NCBI RefSeq assembly: GCF_001941965.1
Contig: NZ_MKZO01000038.1
Span: forward strand, 1 to 52,012
DNA: 52,012 nucleotides
DNA from: Pseudomonas putida
GTDB lineage: Bacteria > Pseudomonadota > Gammaproteobacteria > Pseudomonadales > Pseudomonadaceae
Direction: 5' to 3'
Positions 7,661-15,227 of the stretch are shown here, in pieces (the first letter of the stretch is position 1; each line of letters begins with the position of its first letter). Position numbers and translations under genes: made by a program. Under the pieces are notes generated by a model. That model had not been told where the DNA came from. It did no database searches and saw only the letters and a program-made list of their open reading frames with translations.

Positions 7661-8533
7661 ATGAAACGTTCCCTACTCGCCTCTGGCGTCCGCTGGGACC
7701 TCGCCCAACGCTATCGCCTGATTGAAACCGTCGCATGGTGGGAAGGGCGTTTGACCACTGGGCACCTGATGCAAAGTTTCGGCATCAGCCGTCAGCAGGC
7801 TTCCAAGGACATAAACGGCTACATGACCAACCATGCCCCTGAAAACCTGACCTATGACAAGAAGGTCAAAGGTTATGTACCTGCCGAAGGCTTCACCCCG
7901 CGTTTCATCGAAGACAGCGCCAGCGCCTACCTGCACCTGCTGTTCCAGAACAACGAACGGGCCGAGCACTTGGAGGGCCTGAAGCTCGCCTATGCCCACA
8001 CCCGCGTCCTGGATGTGCCGGACCGCTCAATCCGGCCGCAGATCCTGCGGCCCTTGCTCAAGGCCTGTCGCGAAGGACTGCGCCTGGAGACCGAGTACGT
8101 CTCTCTGAGTACCCCGGAACCAGAAACCCGCCTGATCGCCCCGCATACCCTGGTGAACACCGGCATGCGCTGGCACGTGCGAGCCTATTGCGAAAAGAAC
8201 CGCGAATTCCGCGACTTCGTGCTCAGCCGTTTTCGCGGAGAGCCTGAATTGCTCGACAAGACTGAAAAAGGCATCGACCTGGACGATGGCTGGAACACCG
8301 AGGTACCGATCATCCTGCAGCCCGACGAGCGCCTGGATGTCGCACAAAAGGCCATCATCGAAGCCGATTACGGCATGGTCGACGGCCGCCTGGAAATTTC
8401 CAGCCGACCGGCCTTGGCCAAGTACGTGCTGCAGCGCTATCTGGTCGACTACAAGAACCACAACCCCAAGCCGGAAGCACAGCAGATCGTGGTGAAGAAC
8501 CTGGCCCAACTGAAACCGTGGCTATACGACTGA
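7661..8533 (+). CDS. WYL-domain transcriptional regulator (BrxR/CapW-like)
   Basis: The 290-residue protein has an N-terminal winged-helix region (about 15-75, including LMQSFGISRQQASKDI), a linker, and a WYL-type ligand-binding domain whose marker lies at 171-178 (WHVRAYCE). A C-terminal extension follows. This layout matches WYL regulators that repress CBASS, BREX and other defence loci until a signal is bound. The ATG at 7661 has a clear AAGGA site upstream. It is divergent from the dynamin-patatin operon and is its most likely regulator. The ligand is unknown; nucleic acid fragments have been proposed for the family. Confidence 0.88.
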   Translation: MKRSLLASGVRWDLAQRYRLIETVAWWEGRLTTGHLMQSFGISRQQASKDINGYMTNHAPENLTYDKKVKGYVPAEGFTPRFIEDSASAYLHLLFQNNERAEHLEGLKLAYAHTRVLDVPDRSIRPQILRPLLKACREGLRLETEYVSLSTPEPETRLIAPHTLVNTGMRWHVRAYCEKNREFRDFVLSRFRGEPELLDKTEKGIDLDDGWNTEVPIILQPDERLDVAQKAIIEADYGMVDGRLEISSRPALAKYVLQRYLVDYKNHNPKPEAQQIVVKNLAQLKPWLYD

Positions 8534-8613
8534 ACCACAAAAAAAGGGCCTGCCGGGTTCGACACCACGACAAGCCTGCAGAAGGGAAACCTTGTATTAG
8601 CGAAAAGCAAAAA

Positions 8614-9513
8614 TCAAAGGTTCTGATCAAGGAAGGTGACTACCGTCCCCATGCACGCCACCCGCTCTTCAACATGCGGCATATGGCTGGAGTTCTCGAA
8701 CAGCGCCCAGCGAATCCCCGGGATCAGGTCCAGGTACGGCTTGACCACCAGCGGCGTGGCCTCGTCATAACGCCCGGAAATCAACAGGCTTGGCACATTG
8801 ATCCGCGGCAGGCGGTCGACGATGGTCCAGTCCTTGGTGTTGCCGATCACATGGAATTCATTCGGCCCGGTCATGGCGTGGTACACGGTCGGGTCGGCAT
8901 CGACCTGGGCGAAGGTCCGCGCCACTTCGTCCGGCCACGGGTTGAGACGGCAGACGTGACGGTCGTAGAAGACCCGGGTCGCGGCGATATAGTCGGCAGC
9001 GGTGAAATCGCCCGCTGCTTCATGACGCAGCAGGGTGTCCTGCACCTCCTGCGGCAGTTCCTCGCGCAGGCGGTTGGCTTCCTTGACCCAGGTGCGCATG
9101 TCCGCCGGCGAGTTGGCGATCACCAGGCAACGCAGCCCGGCCGGACGCCGCACCGCATGCTCGCTGGCGAGCATGCCACCCCAGGACTGGCCCAGCAGCG
9201 CGTAGCGCTCGCGGATGCCCAGATGGTCGAGCAGGTTGTCCAGCTCTTCGAGGAACAGGTTCACCGTCCAGAACGACGGCGGCATGTCCGGCAAATGGGT
9301 CGAGCGCCCATTGCCCAACTGGTCATAGTGGATGACCGGATAGCCACCGGCCGCAACGTCCTTGTAGGCATCGACGTAGTCATGGGTACAACCCGGGCCG
9401 CCATGCAGGATGACCAGCGGGGTGCGCCCGCACTCCAGGTCTCCGGTGATGCGGTACCAGGTTTGATGACTACCGAAAGGGGCAAAGCCTTCACGCGATT
9501 TGATGAGTTCCAT
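8614..9513 (-). CDS. Proline iminopeptidase-like alpha/beta hydrolase
   Basis: This alpha/beta hydrolase of peptidase family S33 has the oxyanion segment HGGPG (37-41), the nucleophile elbow GQSWGG with Ser110, an acid residue in GRYDEATP and the histidine in SSHMPH. It probably releases N-terminal proline or acts on amino-acid amides in the cytoplasm. I chose ATG 9513 (299 residues) over an ATG at 9549, because a regulator-binding palindrome at 9572-9591 would put transcription start near 9539, inside the longer version. The gene lies next to the luxR-family gene, in the same direction, separated from it by the palindrome. It is paralogous to the hydrolase at 10549. Confidence 0.88.
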   Translation of the reverse strand: MELIKSREGFAPFGSHQTWYRITGDLECGRTPLVILHGGPGCTHDYVDAYKDVAAGGYPVIHYDQLGNGRSTHLPDMPPSFWTVNLFLEELDNLLDHLGIRERYALLGQSWGGMLASEHAVRRPAGLRCLVIANSPADMRTWVKEANRLREELPQEVQDTLLRHEAAGDFTAADYIAATRVFYDRHVCRLNPWPDEVARTFAQVDADPTVYHAMTGPNEFHVIGNTKDWTIVDRLPRINVPSLLISGRYDEATPLVVKPYLDLIPGIRWALFENSSHMPHVEERVACMGTVVTFLDQNL

Positions 9514-9571
9514 TTCATCCGGCTCCGTGCGAATCGTAGGACACACCATAGCCGCCCCGGCGTTCAGGCAT

Positions 9572-9591
9572 AACTAGAGAATTCTCTAGGT
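9572..9591 (-). promoter_or_regulatory. lux-box-like palindrome upstream of the pip gene
   Basis: The minus-strand 20-mer ACCTAGAGAATTCTCTAGTT contains a perfect 16-bp palindrome (9574-9589). Its length and the ACCT...ends resemble boxes bound by plant-signal LuxR solos upstream of pip genes. A plausible -10, TATGGT, lies at about 9545-9550, the right distance for a box centred near -42. A related 20-mer lies upstream of the other hydrolase gene. Confidence 0.7.
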
Positions 9592-9610
9592 TTTCGCGAA
9601 ATGTCCGGTA

Positions 9611-10372
9611 TCAGTCGTCCAAAAGCCGGTAATGCACGGCACGGGCTACCGCTTGCACGCGATTTTTCGCACCCAGCTTGTGCATGGCCGAGGTCAGGTG
9701 CAGGGAAATGGTCGCCAGGGAGCGGTTCAGTTGTTCGGCGATCTGCGCAGCGGTGAGGCCCTCGGCCGCCCAGCACAGGCATTCGCGCTCGCGTCGGGTG
9801 AGGCGGATGACCTTGGGCGAACATTCCTTGTCGAGCAGCGGATAGGCGGCTTCCTGCAGGGCATGGGCGATCAGGCTGAAGTCGGCGAGGTGCTCGCGGG
9901 CGTCCTCGAGGTCGCTCCTGCTGGCCTGCGGGCGCAAGCCGGTAAGGGTGGCGAAACCGCCGCGCGGCAGATGGATCGGGACGGTCACACCGCACGCCAG
10001 TTGGGCATCCTGCAGGTAACCAACCACCGGCGCATGGCGGCTGTCGATGAAGCGCTGGAGGATGGTGTCGCCCTTGGGCTGGTAGGACCAGACGAACGGG
10101 GAAATGGAGGTCACCGCGAGATGCTGCACCGGGTCGATCTGGTAGTAGCCTTCGGCGCACCACAGGTCTTTCCAGTCTTCGGGGGTGTTGCGCACCCGCA
10201 GGATCGCCGGGGTGATGAGCTCGCCGACATGGTCGAGCGGGACGGGGCTGTAGTCGTACACCAGGGCTTCGAAGCCCAGGTCCGCCGCGACGTCGGCGAC
10301 GCTGTCCATCTGCTCGTCCAGGCTCCTGCCAGACAACAGACGATGATCGAGATCAGCGAGTTTGGCCTGCAT
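9611..10372 (-). CDS. LuxR-family solo with autoinducer-binding domain (PipR/PsoR/OryR-like)
   Basis: The 253-residue protein starts at ATG 10372 with GGAG 8 nt upstream. It has an N-terminal autoinducer-binding domain (about 15-165) and a C-terminal LuxR helix-turn-helix (about 188-250, LTRREREC...GLTAAQIAEQLNRS). Aligned with TraR through the IDP motif, the conserved ligand residues are Trp57, Asp70, Pro71 and Trp85, while position 61 is Trp instead of Tyr (local residues 67, 71, 80, 81, 95). A Trp at position 61 marks the plant-signal-responsive subfamily. There is no luxI gene nearby. Flanking pip genes and the peptide-type ABC importer match the PipR arrangement described in a cottonwood endophyte. 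The signal is likely a plant compound or a peptide derivative taken up by the importer. Confidence 0.88.
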   Translation of the reverse strand: MQAKLADLDHRLLSGRSLDEQMDSVADVAADLGFEALVYDYSPVPLDHVGELITPAILRVRNTPEDWKDLWCAEGYYQIDPVQHLAVTSISPFVWSYQPKGDTILQRFIDSRHAPVVGYLQDAQLACGVTVPIHLPRGGFATLTGLRPQASRSDLEDAREHLADFSLIAHALQEAAYPLLDKECSPKVIRLTRRERECLCWAAEGLTAAQIAEQLNRSLATISLHLTSAMHKLGAKNRVQAVARAVHYRLLDD

Positions 10373-10465
10373 TCCTTGCACTCCTGCGCGTATACCCCTG
10401 TTGGATTTCCATCTTGAAGTCCGGCAAGTAGAATGCCACGGCCTGGCGCGGGACTGCCACCACAA

Positions 10466-10485
10466 ACCTATAGGAAATACTAGCT
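10466..10485 (+). promoter_or_regulatory. Second lux-box-like element, upstream of the pipA-type gene
   Basis: ACCTATAGGAAATACTAGCT matches the minus-strand box at 9572-9591 at 13 of 20 positions, with the ends ACCTA and CTAG.T conserved. It is nested in an imperfect inverted repeat with CCACAA/TTGTGG arms (10460-10490). It ends 64 bp before the hydrolase ATG, similar to the 59 bp at the other gene. It is less symmetric than the first box. Confidence 0.55.
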
Positions 10486-10548
10486 TGTGGGCGCCGTCGT
10501 CTCCTGCGCAGGGTATAGCTCCAGCCATTGCCAACCAGGAGAGTAGCG

Positions 10549-11436
10549 ATGTGGCGTGAGATGCAACCTGACCAGCAGTTCGGCGTGACGGTCGATGGCC
10601 ACGATCTCGTGGTGTACAGCTACGGCGAAGGCGACGAGGTGCTGCTGCTCCTCAACGGCGGCCCAGGGCTGCCCTGCGACTACCTGCGCGAAGCCCATTC
10701 GTGGCTCAAGGACAAGGGTTTGCGCGTGGTCACCTTCGACCAGCTGGGTACCGGCAAGTCCGCCCGCCCCGATGACCCGACACTGTGGAACATCACCCGC
10801 TACGTCGCCGAAGTGGAAAGCGTGCGCCAGGCCCTCGACCTCGGCCAGGTCCACCTGCTCGGCCATTCCTGGGGTGGCTGGCTGGCGATCGAATACGCCG
10901 TCCATCATCCCGAGGCGCTCAAGAGCCTGATCCTGGAAAACACCGTCGGCGACATCCCGCACCTGTCCAGCGAGCTGGAACGCCTGCGCGGCGCCCTCGG
11001 CAGCGAGACCGTGGCGATGATGCAGCGCTTCGAAGCCATGGGGCAGCTCGACCACCCGCAATACCAGGCCGCGATCACCCTGCTCAACTACCGCCATGTG
11101 TGCCGCCTCGACGAATGGCCGGCGCCGGTGCAGCGTTCCCTCGGCGACTGGAACATGGGGCCGTATACCGCCATGCAGGGGCCCAACGAGTTCCTCTACA
11201 TCGGCAACCTCAAGGACTGGAACCGCCTCAAGGAAATGGGCGACTTCCGCATGCCGGTGCTGATCACCACCGGCCAGCACGACGAACTCACCCCGGCCTG
11301 CGCCATGCGCATGAAACTGGCCCTGACGGACGCCGAGTTGCACGTCTTCCCCAACAGCAGCCATATGCCGTTCTACGAGGAGCCCGAGGCCTACTCCGCG
11401 GTGCTGCTGGACTTTCTCCAGCGTCACCGGGGCTGA
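10549..11436 (+). CDS. Proline iminopeptidase-like alpha/beta hydrolase (PipA-like)
   Basis: A 295-residue S33-family hydrolase with nucleophile elbow GHSWGG (Ser107), acid residue in GQHDELTP and histidine in SSHMPF. The oxyanion segment reads NGGPG instead of HGGPG. Start is ATG 10549 with AGGAG 7-8 nt upstream; a TTG 21 nt earlier is in frame but lacks a ribosome site. It is the first gene of an apparent six-gene operon with the ABC importer (only 3 nt to the next gene), so the imported substrate is probably the hydrolase substrate or product. It is paralogous to the hydrolase at 8614-9513, but clearly diverged. Confidence 0.88.
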   Translation: MWREMQPDQQFGVTVDGHDLVVYSYGEGDEVLLLLNGGPGLPCDYLREAHSWLKDKGLRVVTFDQLGTGKSARPDDPTLWNITRYVAEVESVRQALDLGQVHLLGHSWGGWLAIEYAVHHPEALKSLILENTVGDIPHLSSELERLRGALGSETVAMMQRFEAMGQLDHPQYQAAITLLNYRHVCRLDEWPAPVQRSLGDWNMGPYTAMQGPNEFLYIGNLKDWNRLKEMGDFRMPVLITTGQHDELTPACAMRMKLALTDAELHVFPNSSHMPFYEEPEAYSAVLLDFLQRHRG

Positions 11437-11439
11437 CCG

Positions 11440-12387
11440 ATGAACCTGGCGCGCTACCGCTTCGTCCTCACCCGCCCGCTGCAATTGCTGCCGGTATTGC
11501 TGGGCATCAGCCTCATCACCTTCGTGCTGGTGCGCTCGATCCCCGGCGACCCGGCGCGGGTGCTGCTGGGCGCGCGCAGCACGCCGGATGCGATCCAGAA
11601 GATCCGCGCCCAGTTCGGCCTCGACGAGCCGATCTGGGTGCAGTACCTGTATTTCCTGAAGAACCTGCTCAACGGCGATCTCGGCCAGTCCCTGCTGTAC
11701 CGGGTCGATACGCTGAAACTGATCGCCACGCGGATCGAACCGACCCTGATGCTGGTGTTCGGCAGCGTGCTCCTGGCCCTGCTGATCGCCGTGCCGCTGG
11801 CGACGATAGCCGCACGCCGCAAGGGCGGCTGGGCCGATAACCTGATCCGCCTCTTCACCACCGCCGGCCTCGGCCTGCCGGCGTTCTGGCTGGGGCTGAT
11901 GCTGATCCTGCTGTTCAGCGTGCACTGGGGCCTGTTCCCGGTGTCCGGCTACGGCCGCGAATGGCCGGACAAGCTGCACCATCTGGTGCTGCCCTGCCTG
12001 ACCATCGCCCTGGCGCTGTCGGCGGTGCTGGTGCGCAACCTGCGGGCGAGCATGCTGGTGGAGATGCAGTCCGACCAGGTCACCGCCGCCCGCGCCCGCG
12101 GCCTCTCGGAAAACGCGGTGTTCCGCCGCCATGTGCTGCCCAACTCGATGGTGCCGACGGTCAACCTGCTGGCCGTGAACATCGGCTGGCTGATCAGCGG
12201 CACCGTGGTCATCGAGAGCCTGTTCTCCCTGCCCGGCATCGGCCAGTTGCTGGTCCGCGGGATCTTCACCCGCGACTACATGGTGGTGCAGGGCGTGGCC
12301 ATGGTCCTGGCCTGCGCCACGGTGGCGGTGAATTTCATCGCCGATATCGTCACCACGGCCATCGACCCGCGAGTGAAGATCCAATGA
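11440..12387 (+). CDS. Peptide-type ABC transporter permease (DppB-like)
   Basis: The 315-residue integral membrane protein has the DppB/OppB layout: an N-terminal helix, a periplasmic loop with the GDPARVLLGA and FGLDEPIWVQY segments, and five more helices. The ATPase-docking loop is around residues 210-235 (ARARGLSENAVFRRHVLPNS). It forms the inner-membrane channel with the next gene's product. The start lies 3 nt after the hydrolase stop. Confidence 0.92.
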   Translation: MNLARYRFVLTRPLQLLPVLLGISLITFVLVRSIPGDPARVLLGARSTPDAIQKIRAQFGLDEPIWVQYLYFLKNLLNGDLGQSLLYRVDTLKLIATRIEPTLMLVFGSVLLALLIAVPLATIAARRKGGWADNLIRLFTTAGLGLPAFWLGLMLILLFSVHWGLFPVSGYGREWPDKLHHLVLPCLTIALALSAVLVRNLRASMLVEMQSDQVTAARARGLSENAVFRRHVLPNSMVPTVNLLAVNIGWLISGTVVIESLFSLPGIGQLLVRGIFTRDYMVVQGVAMVLACATVAVNFIADIVTTAIDPRVKIQ

Positions 12388-13241
12388 GCAGCCCCGCCGT
12401 CGCTGTCCCGACCCGCTGGCGCCTGCGCTGGAACCTGGGTGATGGCCGCCTGACCCTGTATGTCGGCCTGGCCATCGTCCTCGGCTGGGGCCTGCTCGCC
12501 CTCCTCGCCCCATGGGTCGCGCCCTATGACCCGCTGCTGCAGAACGGCGACCTGCGCCTGGCCGCACCGAGCCTGGCGCACCCCTTCGGCACCGACAACT
12601 TCGGCCGCGACATCCTCTCCCGGGTGATCTGGGGCGCACGCATCGACCTGCAGATGGCGCTGATCGGGGTGATTTTCCCGTTCCTCCTCGGCACCTGCAT
12701 CGGCGCGATCTCCGGCTATATCGGCGGGCGCCTGGACGCGGTGTGCATGCGCCTGATCGATATCGTCCTGGCCTTCCCCTTCCTGGTCCTGATGCTGGCG
12801 ATCATGGCCATCCTCGGCCCGGGACTGGGCAGTTTCTATATCGCCATGGCCCTGGTCGGCTGGGTCTCCTATGCGCGGCTGATCCGCTCGCAGATCCTCA
12901 TCCTCAAGGAAAGCGACTTCGCCCTGGCCGCCAAGAGCCTCGGTTTCAGCCACCGGCGCATCCTTTTCGGGCACCTGATGCCCAATGCGCTGTTCAGTTC
13001 GGTGGTGTTCTGCATGTCCGACGCCGTGCTGGTGCTGCTCAACGGCGCGGCGGTGAGCTACCTGGGCCTCGGGGTACAGCCGCCCACCGCCGAGTGGGGC
13101 ACGATGGTTGCAGAAGGCCAGAGCTTCATTACCAGCGCCTGGTGGATCTGCACCTTCCCGGGCCTCGCCGTGGTGACCCTGGCGATGGGCTTCAGCCTGC
13201 TTGCCGACGGTGTCGCCGAACGCCTGGGAGACCGTTCATGA
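12384..13241 (+). CDS. Peptide-type ABC transporter permease (DppC-like)
   Basis: A 285-residue DppC/OppC permease with the conserved HPFGTDNFGRDILSRV segment near residue 60 and an ATPase-docking loop (AKSLGFSHRRILFGHLMPNA) near 175-195. ATG 12384 overlaps the previous stop by 4 nt (ATGA), showing translational coupling with its partner permease. It completes the heterodimeric channel of the PipR-type importer. Confidence 0.92.
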   Translation: MSSPAVAVPTRWRLRWNLGDGRLTLYVGLAIVLGWGLLALLAPWVAPYDPLLQNGDLRLAAPSLAHPFGTDNFGRDILSRVIWGARIDLQMALIGVIFPFLLGTCIGAISGYIGGRLDAVCMRLIDIVLAFPFLVLMLAIMAILGPGLGSFYIAMALVGWVSYARLIRSQILILKESDFALAAKSLGFSHRRILFGHLMPNALFSSVVFCMSDAVLVLLNGAAVSYLGLGVQPPTAEWGTMVAEGQSFITSAWWICTFPGLAVVTLAMGFSLLADGVAERLGDRS

Positions 13242-14224
13242 ACACGCCGCTGTTGCAGGTCGAGGACCTCAGCGTGATCGCCCGCATAGAGCAGCGCGAT
13301 ATCGCCGTGGTCGATCGCCTGTCGTTCAGCCTTGGCGAAGGCGAGATCCTCGGTTTGGTCGGTGAATCCGGCTCGGGCAAGACCATGGCCTGCCGCGCCC
13401 TGATGCGCCTGTTGCCCTCGCCGAAACTGCGCCTCGAAGGCACCGCGGTGCGCCTGGGCGGCACCGACCTGCTGACGCTGGACGATGCCGGCATGCGCCG
13501 CATGCGTGGCCGCCAGTTGGGCATGATCTTCCAGAACCCCAGCAGCCACCTCGACCCGCTGATGCGCATCGGCGAGCAGATCGCCGAGGGCATCCGCCTG
13601 CACCAGGGCGCCTCGCGCCGGGAAGCGCGGGCCGAAGCCATCGAGGTGCTGCGCCAGGTCGGCATTCCCGACCCGCAGTCCCGGGTGGACAACTACCCTC
13701 ACGAATTCTCCGGCGGCATGCGCCAGCGGGCGATGATCGCCGTGGCCCTGGGCTGCAACCCGAAAGTGCTGATCGCCGATGAGCCGACCACCGCGCTGGA
13801 CGTCACGGTGCAGGCACAGATCCTCCGCCTGCTTCTGGACCTGCGCGACCGTCGCGGGCTGTCGATGATCCTGATCAGCCACGACCTCGGCGTGGTCGCC
13901 CAGACCTGCGACAGCATCGCGGTAATGTACGCCGGTCGCCTGTGCGAACACGGCAGCAAGACCGGGATCCTGTCGCGCCCGCAGCACCCCTACAGCGCCG
14001 GCCTGCTCGCCTGCCACCCGGCGGCCGATAGTGGCCAGCGCCTGATGAACACCATCGGCGGACAGCCTCCGCTGCTCGGCGACATGCCCGCCGGTTGCCG
14101 CTTCGGCCCGCGCTGCACCCAGGCCTCGGCGCTGTGCCGCGAGCACCTGCCGGAACTGCGGGAAACCTCACCCGGCCATCGCCTGGCCTGCCATACGCCG
14201 CTGCTGGCCGGAGTCACCTCATGA
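13238..14224 (+). CDS. ABC transporter ATP-binding protein (DppD-like)
   Basis: The 328-residue ATPase has Walker A GESGSGKT (42-49), the signature FSGGM, Walker B IADEPTTALD, and the C-terminal oligopeptide-transporter extension with a cysteine pattern (CRFGPRC...C...C) that can bind an iron-sulfur cluster. The ATG overlaps the permease stop by 4 nt. It pairs with the next gene as the two-ATPase motor. Confidence 0.92.
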   Translation: MNTPLLQVEDLSVIARIEQRDIAVVDRLSFSLGEGEILGLVGESGSGKTMACRALMRLLPSPKLRLEGTAVRLGGTDLLTLDDAGMRRMRGRQLGMIFQNPSSHLDPLMRIGEQIAEGIRLHQGASRREARAEAIEVLRQVGIPDPQSRVDNYPHEFSGGMRQRAMIAVALGCNPKVLIADEPTTALDVTVQAQILRLLLDLRDRRGLSMILISHDLGVVAQTCDSIAVMYAGRLCEHGSKTGILSRPQHPYSAGLLACHPAADSGQRLMNTIGGQPPLLGDMPAGCRFGPRCTQASALCREHLPELRETSPGHRLACHTPLLAGVTS

Positions 14225-15195
14225 CCACGCTGTTGCAGGTCAAGGACCTGCAGGTGCAATTCCCCGCCGCCGGCAGCGGCCTGTTCAGCCTGCGTTCGCG
14301 CAAGGTCAGCGCGGTGAATGGCGCTTCGCTGCAACTGGCCGCCGGGGAAACCCTCGGCCTGGTGGGCGAATCCGGCTGCGGCAAGAGCACCCTGGCCCGG
14401 GCCATCCTGCACCTGAACCCGGTGGCCGGCGGGCAGATCCTCTTCGACGGCATCGACATGGCCCAGGGCAGCCAGGCCGATATCGCCCGCCTGCGCCACG
14501 AGACCGCGATGATCTTCCAGGACCCGTACACCGCACTGAACCCGCGCCAGCGCATCGGCGACATCATCGCCGAGGTGCTGCGGGTGCAGCGCAAGGTGCC
14601 CGAGGCACAGGTGCCGGCGCGGGTCGCCGAGTTGCTGACCCTGGTCGGCCTGCGCCCGGAACTGGCCGAGCGCAAGCCGCGCTCCCTGAGTGGCGGCCAG
14701 TGCCAGCGGGTCGGCATCGCCCGCGCCCTGGCCGTGGAACCGCGGCTGATCATCGCCGACGAATGCGTCGCCGCCCTCGACGTGTCGATCCAGGGCCAGA
14801 TCATCAACCTGCTGCTGGAACTGCGCGAGCGCATGAACCTCGCCCTGCTGTTCATCACCCACGACCTGACCGTGGTGCGCCGCCTGTGCGACCGGGTGGC
14901 GGTGATGTACCTCGGGCGGATCGTCGAGGAAGGCCCCGTGCAGGAGGTCTTCGATTCGCCGCGCCATCCCTACACCGCCGCACTGATCCAGTCCATCGCC
15001 GATATCGACCCGGCCCGCCGCCTGCCCGAGCAGCCGCTGCCGGGCGAGCCACCGAGCCCGCTGCACCTGCCGGCCGGCTGCGCCTTTCACCCCCGTTGCC
15101 GCCATGCGCTGCCGGCTTGCCGGGACAGCGCACCACCGACTCATTCCCTGGGCGCACGGCAATACGCCTGCGTCCATACGGAGCCGTTGTTCTGA
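14221..15195 (+). CDS. ABC transporter ATP-binding protein (DppF-like)
   Basis: The 324-residue partner ATPase has Walker A GESGCGKST, signature LSGGQ and the C-terminal extension CAFHPRC. The Walker B region reads IADECVAALD, where most relatives have DEPVSALD: the catalytic glutamate is kept but the following proline is a cysteine. ATG 14221 overlaps the previous stop by 4 nt. Confidence 0.92.
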   Translation: MTTLLQVKDLQVQFPAAGSGLFSLRSRKVSAVNGASLQLAAGETLGLVGESGCGKSTLARAILHLNPVAGGQILFDGIDMAQGSQADIARLRHETAMIFQDPYTALNPRQRIGDIIAEVLRVQRKVPEAQVPARVAELLTLVGLRPELAERKPRSLSGGQCQRVGIARALAVEPRLIIADECVAALDVSIQGQIINLLLELRERMNLALLFITHDLTVVRRLCDRVAVMYLGRIVEEGPVQEVFDSPRHPYTAALIQSIADIDPARRLPEQPLPGEPPSPLHLPAGCAFHPRCRHALPACRDSAPPTHSLGARQYACVHTEPLF

Positions 15196-15227
15196 CATAA
15201 CGACAATTCATCAAATGGAGCTTGAGC

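Noticed and set aside
10480..12639. Open frame of 719 codons on the minus strand
   Set aside because: It is antisense to the PipA-like hydrolase and both permeases, is full of Gln/His/Arg-rich low-complexity runs, and comes from the high GC at third codon positions of the real genes.
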